From assembly GCA_013399305.1 (NCBI GenBank), contig VXAI01000189.1:1176221-1240220 (forward strand): 64,000 nt of DNA. The letters run 5' to 3'. Under the pieces are notes generated by a model. That model saw only the letters and a list, made by a program, of their open reading frames with translations, had not been told where the DNA came from and did not search any database. The translations under genes were made by a program, and so were the position numbers. The stretch's first letter is position 1. Each line of letters starts with the position of its first letter. Below are positions 53,522-64,000 of this stretch, piece after piece. The DNA is from Rostratula benghalensis. Taxonomy: Eukaryota > Chordata > Aves > Charadriiformes > Rostratulidae.

Positions 53522-56500
53522 AAGCAGCTGGGAAACTCCGTAACACAACCACAATCAATTATGCTGATGAAGTAGATTCATAAGCCTTGAATAATGTCAT
53601 CGAAAACACAGGCCAGTTTTAGGATGAAATACAAACTGTACTGGAAAAGAAACGCCCCTATTAAAAACTGACAATCCCAGATGTGACAACATAAACAGTT
53701 TTAAATCTGTAGCATCTCAGGACAGTAACAGCTATTTTGCCCAACATGGGAGTTATCAGGGTGTACTCATGGTTACAGGTGCAGGTACATTTGAAAAACA
53801 CTAACACTTTTTCAAAATTAATTATAACTGACAATTCTATATCTAGCACTAGAGGTAAGGCATGGAGCTATTTGGCAAGACTGTTGGTTTCCTTATTAGA
53901 AATGCAAGAGTTCTACCAGCCTCAGGGCTTTTATCCAATTTGCTTTATTAATGACTTGTCAGAAGTAAATAAGAGAAAACTCTTTGAAATACTCATTTTT
54001 TAAACGGACGTTAAACCACTGTATTATAGATGTACTTACCCAAATCACTGGATTCACCATATGACCTTATGATCACACTCAAACACAAACACATTTAAAT
54101 CCTTGGAGCAGTCAATGTTACCTATTTGGTGTACACTAACAGCAGTCTATAGAAACTTATTTCCACCTGCTACTCAAGTTTCAAGTATATATTAAGTACT
54201 CCTCTGCACAACATCACTTCAAAACACACAAAAACCTTGGTCCATATTCCAACATCCACAACCAGATCTGTGGAGGGGGATCAGCCTTGTCATGACATGT
54301 GTTTTTAGCACAGTTCAGCAGAAGGGAGAAGACAACTTACTTCACATGTGGAGAACAGAATTTAAAAATGGGATTCTGATTAAATACCCAGCTGACAAGG
54401 TGTGACAGAAGGAGGGATGATCTGAATTCGATGAGCAATCTCATGGTTTGTCCCCAAGCCCCCTGGAGACTGAAGATGAGAACACGTGCATTTCAGAAAC
54501 TTATTCCTAGGCTTGGACGACTCAGGTACTTTTTGGGTATGGAAAATAAGCTTGGGTCTGGGGGAATTTCTTTACCTAGGAAACAGGGTTGTGATGGGGG
54601 TGAGGCTCATTACCTTTACGGAGCTGTTTAGCAATTAAAGGGTTTATCCAGTAAGAGTAGACCTGGTTGGGCCAGGCTTGGGAGGAATTGATGTTTCCAT
54701 CACACTTAGTGGGAAGGTGCTCTTAGGGCAGGTTACAAGGCAGGTCTTTCTAACAGCACTCCTGCTCTGCCTGCCTCTGAGCAAATGAGGGGGGCTCAAG
54801 CCATTAGCTTTGTGAAGCCAACCACAAAGAAACACAGATTTCACAGACAAAAACCAAAAAGGACTCTGGTGTGAAGAAGACAGAGGCCAGCCTCTGCACT
54901 GGCTCTTCATCCAAAGCCCCCCCAAAATAATAATAAAAAAAGGCAATTTAGAAGTAGTGTGGCCTTCACTTGTGATACAAAGCAACTTTTGCGTAACTGT
55001 GAAAACCACGTGATGTGAGATGCTTGGATGCTTAGTTAAGACTAAGCCAAGATGGTAATTAAATTGTGTGAAAAAGAGAGTGGTTGTGGCCCACTGAGAA
55101 AGCACTTGGCTGAAAATGATGGGTTTACAGCTGCACCTCTATAGGCACAGTCACTGAATAACTTCCACAGACAACGCTGTACCTGTGCTTCCATTTGGCT
55201 AATGGTCTTAGCAATACTTTATGAATTGCAACTGAGGCAATTCAGTGAGTAAAAAACAGACTTCAAAATGCTCAGTTCTGTAATAGCCACAGCATTTTTT
55301 GGGATGCAAGGAACTTTATAGATTTGGGTAACTTTTTTTTTTTTTATTTGTGAAGTCTTAGGCACCTCTGCATCTGGGGAAAGTGACTAAAGAACACTCA
55401 ACCACACACTTCAATATACAGTCTGTATGAAACAGTGGTATTCAAGTGTCCCAGAAATCCACATCAGGTGTGTTTTAAAAATATGAAATATATTCTTCAC
55501 AAACTGAATAGAAAAATAAGAAAGAATACCTTAGTTGCTTTATCTTAGAAGACAGTTGCAGGAACCTACCTTCTAGAACTGGGAAGCTCCTAGTGGAGAG
55601 CTGCTATGGTACTTTCCAGCCTGAGTATCTCCATGAGAGTAGAAAACAGCCGTTCAGTTTTTAGAGCATTTTACTTTCTGGGAGAAACACTGCGTGGAAT
55701 TTTTGACCTTTAGTTAAGAAAAGTTTCACCACTCCATTGCTTATTAAATGTGATCTTCGCAGGGACTGGGAGCATAAAAAACTATGTTAAGAATGCCAGG
55801 AGGCAAGCAGAACTTGGGGTCAATCACATCATCCCCAGAAATAATTTATCACAAGAGAAAGTCTTAAGACGTAACTTTTTGGAGGATTTCTAGAAAAAGT
55901 CAGAGCACCCTTCAAGATGAGAAGAGAGACTGGTCTCTTTCTGGAGTTGCTACACTTACATATTTTCTAAAGCCTGAAGAAATAGATGTCCCAAATAGTA
56001 TGTAATATTGTGGGTACTTCCAAGAAGAAAATTCCAATCCCCTTTTGAACACAGCGATGATCACAAGAGTTCTCACAAAATCCTATCATAAAGATGAAGT
56101 TTAAGAAACTACAGGTTTTGGGGCAGTTGCAAAGCAAACACCGATACTTGGCCTTGGGTATTTGCAGTTCATTGTACTTGAGCATTTACAGCTCATAGAA
56201 ACCAATAGCTTTCAAATTCTTGAAAGAAAAAAAACCCCCAAAACCAAAAACACCAACGTGTTCTATGGGCTCTAAGGAAAACAATTTAGGCACTTGTATC
56301 AGTCTTCCATCCACTATTCCTAGGTTTACTGGGTTTCACAAAAGCAGAGGTTATTTGAATCTCTGTCACGAAGATCAGCTACACAGTTGTACATTATGGT
56401 ACATGGGTTTTGATGTACATACTTCCTTTAGGATAGGTTATCCCGTAGGATCAATGGGAAGAGTTGCTGTTAAAAAAACAAACACAAACATTCTAAACTC

Positions 56501-58638
56501 CCATTTTTACTGCAAAGCTTATGACCAGCTGAGGATGAAGAGGAGAAAGTTTTCTTTGGTAAGAAGGAAGAACCACCAACTTTTTCACTTGAATGAAGAT
56601 TCACAGCAACAGTTTGAAACTAAAGTTTCAGAAGAGTTTTGTTGCGTGATCATTTAAGAGCTGAAAACAGCCTACTATGGACATGGGGGAAAAAAAGCAC
56701 TATAAGAATAAAGAATAACAAATTTTTAACTTTATTTTTTAAAATAATTCCACCCTCCACCCACCAGATCTTATGAGTGGTAGGGGCAGGGCAAAAAGGA
56801 CTACCTTAAGGTGACACTGAAGATACCACATAAAAAACAAATCATCAAAATGTATTTTGAAACCAACTGCCAGTCTCTGCTGTTTTTTACTGGTCAGTGT
56901 TTGACTTGATGTTGGAATGCAACGTGGATAGCAGGCAAGCTAACAGCAAAAAATGCAGTCAGTGTCTGAGTGCAATTACTCTCACCAGCAGTAGCTTTGC
57001 AGGTCTGGCACCCTTATTTTTCTAACCACAAATACTTAGTCAGAAGCCTAATTTTTGTGTCTCTGATTTCTCCATCAATATTTACTTTATTTAAACTTCG
57101 TGGGAGGTCCAGCACCCCACTGTCGACCAATATCAACAGGTCTACTCAAGCACAAGACTACCTTGTTGAAAACAGGCTCTTGGACGCAGGAATATTCTGC
57201 TAAGTGAAGGCAATACAAATATTTTTAAAGAGCTCTGCAAATGACAGAAACATGATTAGCTTCACAAGGCTAATGAATTCAGACACCTCTGGAGGTCCAG
57301 TGTCACTTCAGCAATATTATAATTGTAAAGCCTGTCATAAAAATGTATTTTGCATTAAATAAACTCTACTAGGGAAACACAACAATGAAACAGGTCAACA
57401 CCTGGCCATTATCTCGCACTGAAAGAGCTCTCAGTGTGTTTTACAAATGGATGAAACACAAAAAGGCAAAAATGTTAGAATACGTAGTGTCACTACAGAA
57501 TGATCTAAAAAGTTCTTTTAACCTTCTGTACTCAAGAGTGTTTCTAAATAGCAACCTAGCTGATCTTCAACATTATTCAGATTCATTTATCACTAATTTC
57601 TATTCCTTAGAAACACTGAAGGCTTTGTACTAGGAGTGGTAAAGGGCTTCCAAATTCTGTGCTTCAATGGATTGTTTTCACTTTAAGTAGCTTAAGCCAA
57701 ATACACACTAGGAGTCCTGTAAATACAAATCTTCCTTTTAAATAGAAAGAAATAGAAATTGTTTGAAGTGATTGAAAATCTACCAGTGCCTTTAGTCCAA
57801 AGCTGCACCTCTTCTAAAGACCCTAGAGATTTGTCATGACCTACTGAAGTTAAGTGGTTCTACACAGCAGAAGCCTTTCATAAACAGGAGGGGAAAAAAA
57901 CCCACACCTTATAACACAGTGGAGAACTATGACAGAATGCAAGGCAGCAACGTGTACATACGGTCACAAATGGGAAGCAATATAAATACTTCCAGACACT
58001 ATGACAAACGTATATACTTCTAAATACTATACACCGAGGGCCTTTCATGGGTTTATTTCAAGAAAAAAAAATAAAAATTCAATTTTAAGCCAATAATGGA
58101 GAATACAGACAAACCTAGACCATAACTCTTACCCGTATAATCTTCATTTTGATGTTTTTCTCTAGATTACTGATTCCAGAGAGTCTTTTCTCAGGGAGAC
58201 CCAGAGGTGGCTGACACTGACAATTAAGATGAATCTCGTTTTTTACTGAGGAAAGACGTATTTTCAATGTGACCTCCACCCAAATTCCATAGTTTTCACT
58301 CTACTCTCTCACTATCACCATCAGGCAAGATTCTCTGAACAGGAAAACCTCCTTTTACAAAGACAAACACAAACCACAACAAATATCCCTTTTCCTGGAC
58401 CACTGCTAAGCATCAAATAAGCTCATTAAGTTACCGGAGAGATGCTTTAAATTTATGAAGTCATTAAACAAGACAGACCGCAAAAGTGATGAAAGCATTT
58501 TATAGTGAAGCAACTCTTAGGAGAAAAAAAATAATCACTGGAAAACTTTAGAGATTTTCTATTCTTTTTCTCTCAGAAAAGACAAGACTTTAGAAGGCTT
58601 GAGATTTTAAGCAAACACTTGTGGTTTTGGAAATGCTG

Positions 58639-58652
58639 GTTTCCATGGCAAC
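58639..58652. promoter_or_regulatory. RFX-type X-box, GTTTCCATGGCAAC
   Basis: One base from the perfect palindrome GTTGCCATGGCAAC bound by RFX factors. It lies in repeat-free intron 1 sequence, followed by tatatagcattataaacaga and CAGATG. A 14-base match of this quality is unlikely by chance in one 64 kb window, but binding is not shown. Confidence 0.5.
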
Positions 58653-59039
58653 CAGTAAGGTCTTCTTTATATAGCATTATAAACAGATGGTAAAGACCGG
58701 TCATGTTTGCTTCTTTGCCAGCATATCAATAGAACTGCTGTACTACTCCATCTCATCTATTAGAGTTATTAAGAAACTTAGGTATTTGAGCAACAAAATC
58801 TACAAATCAGACATGCTTAACTAGTACCTTTTTTTTTTTCCACAAACACATGATTCTCAACAGTAAAGTCACTGTAGTCTATATAGGCAGATTTCTCTGG
58901 CAAAGCTTTTTATAAATGTTTGCTCAGCACTTGCCACGCAGGGTACATTACTACCACAAATATAAATCTGACAGGGATTAAAATAATGAATTCAAACAGG
59001 AAATAGAAATATGACTATATTTACACCCACTGGTATTAA

Positions 59040-59240
59040 AGTGTGCTTTAGAATTACATTTCTGTTGTATTACTTTTAGAATTATTCAGAGAAGATGTAC
59101 CCAACTGTAATTTCACCTTTGTCATGTCAAAATAATCAGACTATTCTTGCAGGCGATTTGTTGCATTTTAACCTTTCAATTACAGCTATTTTACATGTGC
59201 AAGTGTTCTTGTTTCAATGAGGTCTGGAAGCATCAAGAGA
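59040..59240. promoter_or_regulatory. Candidate conserved non-coding block
   Basis: Includes tttagaattacatttctgtt, gtaatttcacctttgtcatg, aaaataatcagactattc and caattacagctattttacat, a run of homeodomain-like cores without repeats. About 400 bases from the X-box at 58639. Weak evidence. Confidence 0.2.
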
Positions 59241-59353
59241 ATCCGATTTGCTACCTCCCTGGAAAAATTTGAAGCACTAACTACTAGCAGTGTACATTCA
59301 ACTTATTCCTCCAGTATTTTAGCTAACAGGTTTCATGCTATAAATTGAGGGAG

Positions 59354-59383
59354 GAAAAAAAAAAAAAGAAAAAGAAAAAAAAA
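59354..59383. repeat. A-rich tract
   Basis: Thirty bases of A interrupted by two single G residues on the plus strand. No retroposon body was recognised upstream. Confidence 0.9.
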
Positions 59384-60449
59384 GCAGAAGCAATATTCCC
59401 ATTAGGTTTAGTGACTGCATGTCAGACGTCCAAATTACACTAATTTAGGTGGAAGTATCACCTGTATTCTAAGATTACCGATTATTTTATTATCAAACTA
59501 TTCAAGATAGCAGTAATTCTGATCCAACTCCCACTGAAACTCATGCCATTTTCCAGTTTTGACCAGTGCTTACACATAAAGTCCCCATAAAATAGTTAAC
59601 AAAAACAAACAACAGAATTTATGAAGTCTGGTGGGTTTTCCACTAAGCAGTAACATCTCACGGACATGTAATACCTAAAAAGTTATCTTTTCTTTACCTC
59701 AATAAAAACTTCCGTTTGCTCCTATCCAATCTGCTACCATTACTATGTTTAGGAAAAACATAAAGATGTGCATATGTTTGGCAAGGACCAAGAGAGTAAC
59801 AAGGATTCAATATATACTAAGGCGCCAGAAATGTGCTAGGGTATGGATGAGAAGTCTTCCTGCACATCAAATGGGACTGAATTAAGCAACAATTTCAACA
59901 GACAATCAGACACAATTATTATGTTGCAAGTTTTCTCTTTATCTGTTTGAAACCACGCAAATGATACACAAGTATAATTGAACAGTGGGGTCCATTCTGC
60001 CAAAATCTCAACAGTTTCCAACAGTGCTTAAACTGCATATACCTAACATTACTTAACATATGATTCCCAGCTTGATTTGGTTGTTCAAGCCCATTCAGAA
60101 GTACACGTTCACATGGAAGGAAGTCCCTATTGCTGTGTCTTTGCTTTCAGTTATCAAGCTCCTGCTGTGGCCAACATTCCAGCAATCCCAATACACTTCT
60201 GTCGTTTTAGGATGCTGTTGTTCTCTTGCTGGCTACACCAAAAGCCACTATTTCCATGCTCCAGATGATTTAGTTCCACCATAAGATAAATCTAGTGTCA
60301 ATCGCTATGTGTAATATGGAAACTTAGTATCAGGTGGAGAGGGATGAGTCAGGGAACATTGAAACAAATCAGATGTCAACAAGTTAATGGGATGCATCCA
60401 CAAGTGCTGCAGAAACTACTTAATGTTATTGCCAGCTCGCTCCATAATC

Positions 60450-61500
60450 TTTAAGAAGTCATGGTGATCAGAGGAGGTTCCCAAGGTCTGGAAGAAAGCA
60501 GGTGTCACTCCTGACATCAAAAAGGGCAAGGGAGCAGCTGGGAAACCACAAGCTGGTCAGACTCAACCCCCATGAAGGTAAAGGAACAAGTATCCCTGGA
60601 AACAATTCTGAAAACACAAGAGTGACAAGATGATGAATGGCAGTAGTCAGCATGGATTATGAAGGGGAAGTCAAGCCTGGCCAACTTGATAGCGTTCTAC
60701 AGTGGGATAACTAGGAGAGTGAATGAAGAGAGAACAGCAGATGTTGTTTGCCTCAAATTTAACAAGACTTTCAACTCTGTCTCCCATGTATTTCATCAGT
60801 TTATCTACAAGGATGTTATGGAAGGGGACAATAAGATGGATTGGACAGCAGTTGAACATCTGGGTTCAAAGGGTTAGCATCAGCTGCATGAAGTCCAGCT
60901 GCAGGTCAGTGGTTAGCAGTGTACCCCAGAGGCTGATATGTGGGCTAATGTTGTTTAATACATTAGTGGTCTGGATGAAAGGACAGAGTGCACTCTCAGT
61001 GAGTCTGCAGGCAATACAAAACCTGGGACCAGTGACTAATACACCAGAAAGTTGTTCTGACACTCAGAGGGATGTGGACAGGCTGGAGAAATGACCAAAC
61101 AGAAATCTCAGGAAGTCCCACAAAGGTAAATGCAAAGTCCTGCACCTGGAGAGGAATAACCCCAGGCAGCAGTACAAGTAGAGGACCAAAATAGTTTTGC
61201 AGAGAAGGACCTCTGGTACCCCAGTGAACATGAGTCACCAAATGTGCCCTTAGAGAAAAAGCAGCCAACAGTCTCCTGGGCAGCACACTGCCAGCAGGTC
61301 AAAGGAGGTGATCCTTCCCCTCTACTAAGGGCAGGTCGAGGGTCCCTAGTATGGCAGACACAGGCACACTGGTGTAAGTGGCCACAAAAATGTTTGTGTG
61401 ATTGGAATGTTTCTCACAGGGGAGAGGTTCAGAGAGCTTTAGCCTCAAGAAGAGAAAGCTCAGAGAAATCAATGTGTACAGGTAAACCCTGGCAGAAAAT
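60450..61500 (+). mobile_element. Old, decayed CR1 LINE fragment with reverse-transcriptase remnant
   Basis: About 1 kb related to the middle of CR1 ORF2. At 60490-60530, tctggaagaaagcaggtgtc and atcaaaaagggcaaggg correspond to the DWKKANVTPVFKKGK block. At 60659 onward KGKSSLANLIAFY and ADVVCLKFNKTFNSVSH are readable. In motif A, which in active CR1 reads LDFSKAFDTVSH, both aspartates are lost (Lys, and Asn at 60773-60775). The FADD box near 60998-61012 reads SAGN. Further on, readable blocks are scattered over all three frames. Boundaries are approximate. It is far older than the copy at 32270. Confidence 0.85.
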
Positions 61501-63073
61501 AAAGACAGCAGAATATGTAATCCCATTCTTCCTTGAATGGGCACAACAGAAGTATCTGTGTTAAATGGCACGGAAATAGTAGGTTCAGAGTGAGTTGATA
61601 AAATGATTCTATACAGGTTGATTACTAAGTTCAAGTATAAGCTTTTTTTTTTTTCTCATCCTCCTTCACCACCTGTGGCTTATCTGTTTGTTTTTCTCTA
61701 AATGTTTTAAGGTTCATTTTTGAAAAAAATCTACAAAAATCTGACAGACTAAAGGAAGAAATTATTTCAACTTTAATATTAACAGGACTGCAGTAAGTGC
61801 ATCCTCTCTTTTTGGACAAGAGAAAATACACTTAAGAACAATGAGAAAATGCACATAAAGCTACAAAGACAGCTAGAGATATACACAGGTAGGGGTAAAA
61901 CCTTTAATTTCCATTCCAAATAGACAAGACTTCAATTTAAAAGAGCTCCTTTTAAAAGGGATGGCAAATCAGAACAAGCATTGTGTGAAGGGCCTGAATT
62001 TCAGTTTGGTGAGTACACAGAACACCAAATTTGCAATGGGATGGCGAGTGAAAGGCAAACCCATGTTTTGTATCATTCAAAAGGATTATAGACTTCACAA
62101 GTAACATTAGACAACCCAGCCCTCACACAGACTGCTTCATTTCCATAAAACACAATCCAAAAAGTGACCACAGTTTCAAAACAGTACACCAACACAAATA
62201 AAGAAGAGATGGAGCTTCTGGACTGAAGTTATGTAGTTATTCAGGAAAGGCGTTGGTGGTACTGACCACCTCAATTTTTCCTGGACCGCCTGATGCCAGA
62301 GCCTGGAGGGCAAAGTTAAGGAGCTTAGTCTGTGGGAATCACTGGAGTCCATGAAAAAAAACTGGCAAGAGGAAGCAATGCTGGAATGTGAAGCAGGAAC
62401 CTCATTCTCCCCAACAGAGCAACCTCAGCTGCATAGCAAACAAGTGGAAAGCAGCCCTGCTAACAGAGGGGAAGAGAGAGTCACGTCAGAACTGCCAAAA
62501 AGGAGGGCATCTTACTAAAAATGTCATTCTTGGAGTAGAAGCAAGAATGAAAAGAAAAATGCAAAATGAATAACATGCCAGCCTCGTCAATTTGCTTTAA
62601 ATTTGCTTTTTTCATGTGCCCACATAGAAGGAAAACTGTTATTCACTATACAAGCTGGGCAACTGTGGAAAAATTTCCAAGACAAATATCATAACAGGAA
62701 AGGTGAAAATAGAGGAATCTTCTTCAGACAATCTGAAAATAAATATTTTTCAAGGTCTCTCACTTAGCAAGAATTGAAGAGAGCTCAAGGCAAAGTTTCT
62801 GGGGCAGCAAAACTACCCCAGAATGAAGAGTCACAAGGAAGGAAATTTATCTGATCTTGCCTTCAAGAGACAAAGGCAAATAAAAATGAAATGCCAGGCT
62901 CTGACATAGGAATCAGCACTGATATTGAACCTTTGCTGAGAAGAAAAAAAAAAAATAATAAAAAAAAATGGAGTGGGTGTGAGGAAGGAGGAACGTGGCT
63001 GTGACATGCAGGAAGGGAACTGATTTTTATTTCAGGGGTTTTTTTTGTTGCTGTTGTTGGTTTGTGTTGGTTT

Positions 63074-63101
63074 CCCTCCCCTCCCTCCTCCCCCCCCCCC
63101 C
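63074..63101 (-). other. Predicted G-quadruplex motif on the PDSS2 sense strand
   Basis: The plus strand reads CCC-T-CCCC-T-CCC-TCCT-C12, giving four or more G tracts of at least three on the minus strand with loops of 1, 1 and 4. The C12 run may be mis-sized in the draft. It lies in intron 1. Confidence 0.6.
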
Positions 63102-64000
63102 AATTTATACAACCATGTAGATTATTCAAGTATACCTAATATTTTATTCTAACCTTGCACACATCTTGCCCCACAGCTCACAACACTAAAAGTTTCCATT
63201 CACAGTAAATCAGAACAGGATTGGTGTTTTCAGCAGTAACTTAATCTTAGGCAAATTAAAATGGAATTTGTGTTACATGCAAAATGTGGACTCAAATTGC
63301 TACAGGAGGTCCAGTTTATTTTGAAGAATACCTATTTCTGCTTTTAAGATCTGAAAGAACGTTTCTGCACAAAACCTTCATTCACACAAACTGAAATTCA
63401 ACATTGTCACAAAAATATCTAAACAAACAAACAAAAAAAGGTTTTATTTTGTCTTGCATGAAGATCAACAAAAAGTTCCTTAGAGCCATGCAATGTAACA
63501 TTACCCAAACCAACAACACGCTACTGGCAAAAGACGTCAAACACTTCCGCAAGTAATATTACATTTATTTCAACTCTTCTTTAGTTATACCAAAAGCAAA
63601 CTGTTACTATTGCTAATGGCAGAAAGAGCCAACCCACGTAAAGATATAATTCACTGAAAACTATGACAACACCCAGGCTTTTTATTCTCTCAAGCGTGCA
63701 GACTTTTCAGAAAATAAAAATAAAAATCAGCAAATAGAAACACGAAAAAAAGGCAACAATTTCCAGAATCCCATTATTTTATCTTTTATATTTTTGGTCA
63801 TGTAAGTCACCTCTGGAATGAAATACAATTACCATTTCAAGATTTCCTCTAGCAATACACTCAAAAAGTTAAAGCAAGACCTTAAGAAAAGAGAACAGTA
63901 CTTCGGACAAATCACCACCACCTTCTGAAAAACCAAAAACACTCCAGGAAACCTGTTTCAACTATTGCACAGAACTGGCAGTGCTACATCTCAGAAAAAA

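Larger units (their letters stand above)
48158..64000 (-). other. PDSS2: PDSS2 intron 1 (3' part, at least 15.8 kb)
   Basis: No exon of PDSS2 or another gene could be supported here. The exon upstream of exon 2 (targeting sequence, CpG-rich promoter) was looked for and not seen, so it lies past 64000. Contents noticed: predicted G-quadruplex motifs at 50340-50363 and 63074-63101, candidate conserved blocks around 52430-52730, 53110-53450 and 59040-59240, an RFX X-box-like site at 58639-58652, a compound TA/CA microsatellite near 53481-53521, an A-rich tract at 59354-59383, and an old CR1 copy at about 60450-61500. Other stretches are AT-rich sequence in which I see nothing specific. Confidence 0.85.

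Noticed and set aside
53152..53583. Plus-strand open frame of 143 codons overlapping another open frame
   Set aside because: It lies in the GC-rich block where stops are scarce, runs through a poly-A and microsatellite at its end, and matches no known protein. Kept only as a non-coding candidate block.
54644..55105. Minus-strand open frame of 153 codons
   Set aside because: Composition rich in Ser, Leu, Phe and Cys without any motif, and no exon-like boundaries. Compatible with chance in a GC-richer stretch.
56220..56657. Plus-strand open frame of 145 codons
   Set aside because: About one frame of this length is expected by chance in 64 kb at this base composition. It has no ATG at its start, no recognisable domain and no splice context.
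48158..64000. Search for PDSS2 exon 1 and promoter in this interval
   Set aside because: No CpG-island-like start region or targeting-peptide exon was seen. The GC-richer block at 53110-53450 has no suitable donor or PDSS2-like frame.

Overview
The window lies entirely inside one large protein-coding gene of a sauropsid, almost certainly a bird. Three lines of evidence support this. Three exons on the minus strand translate to a continuous, correctly phased part of PDSS2, subunit 2 of the mitochondrial all-trans polyprenyl (decaprenyl) diphosphate synthase that makes the side chain of coenzyme Q. All the interspersed repeats I can recognise are CR1 LINE fragments. Repeat density is low (eight fragments, roughly 5% of the window) and the sequence is AT-rich, as in bird introns. 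The sequence is draft assembly, with a 10-base N gap at 28626-28635 and one N at 39824.

Layout, read from high to low coordinates because the gene is on the minus strand. 64000 to 48158 is the 3' part of a long first intron (numbering assumes the mammalian exon structure). 48157-48026 is exon 2. 48025-23397 is intron 2 (24.6 kb). 23396-23198 is exon 3. 23197-6691 is intron 3 (16.5 kb). 6690-6616 is exon 4. 6615-1 is the start of intron 4. All six splice sites are canonical and all reading phases join, giving about 135 codons of open frame. Exon 1 (mitochondrial targeting region and promoter) must lie beyond 64000. Exon 5 onward lies before base 1.

The encoded piece covers the part of the polyprenyl synthase fold that normally carries the GGKRxRP substrate motif and the first Asp-rich metal-binding motif. 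Both are replaced here (around LQMRGLV and VHRGIVN), which is the known signature of the non-catalytic PDSS2 partner that works only together with PDSS1.

The rest is intron. It holds CR1 fragments of different ages (one about 0.9 kb with a nearly intact ORF2 C-terminus, one very old with a ruined reverse transcriptase), homopolymer and T/G-rich tracts, and two strong predicted G-quadruplex motifs on the PDSS2 sense strand. There is also a near-perfect RFX X-box, several blocks rich in homeodomain/SOX-like motifs that look like conserved non-coding elements, and a short frameshifted coding-like stretch on the plus strand that may be a dead retrocopy. I found no RNA genes, no CRISPR array, no intact mobile element and no second functional gene. 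I saw no convincing undescribed system; the best leads are the candidate regulatory blocks and the retrocopy-like stretch.
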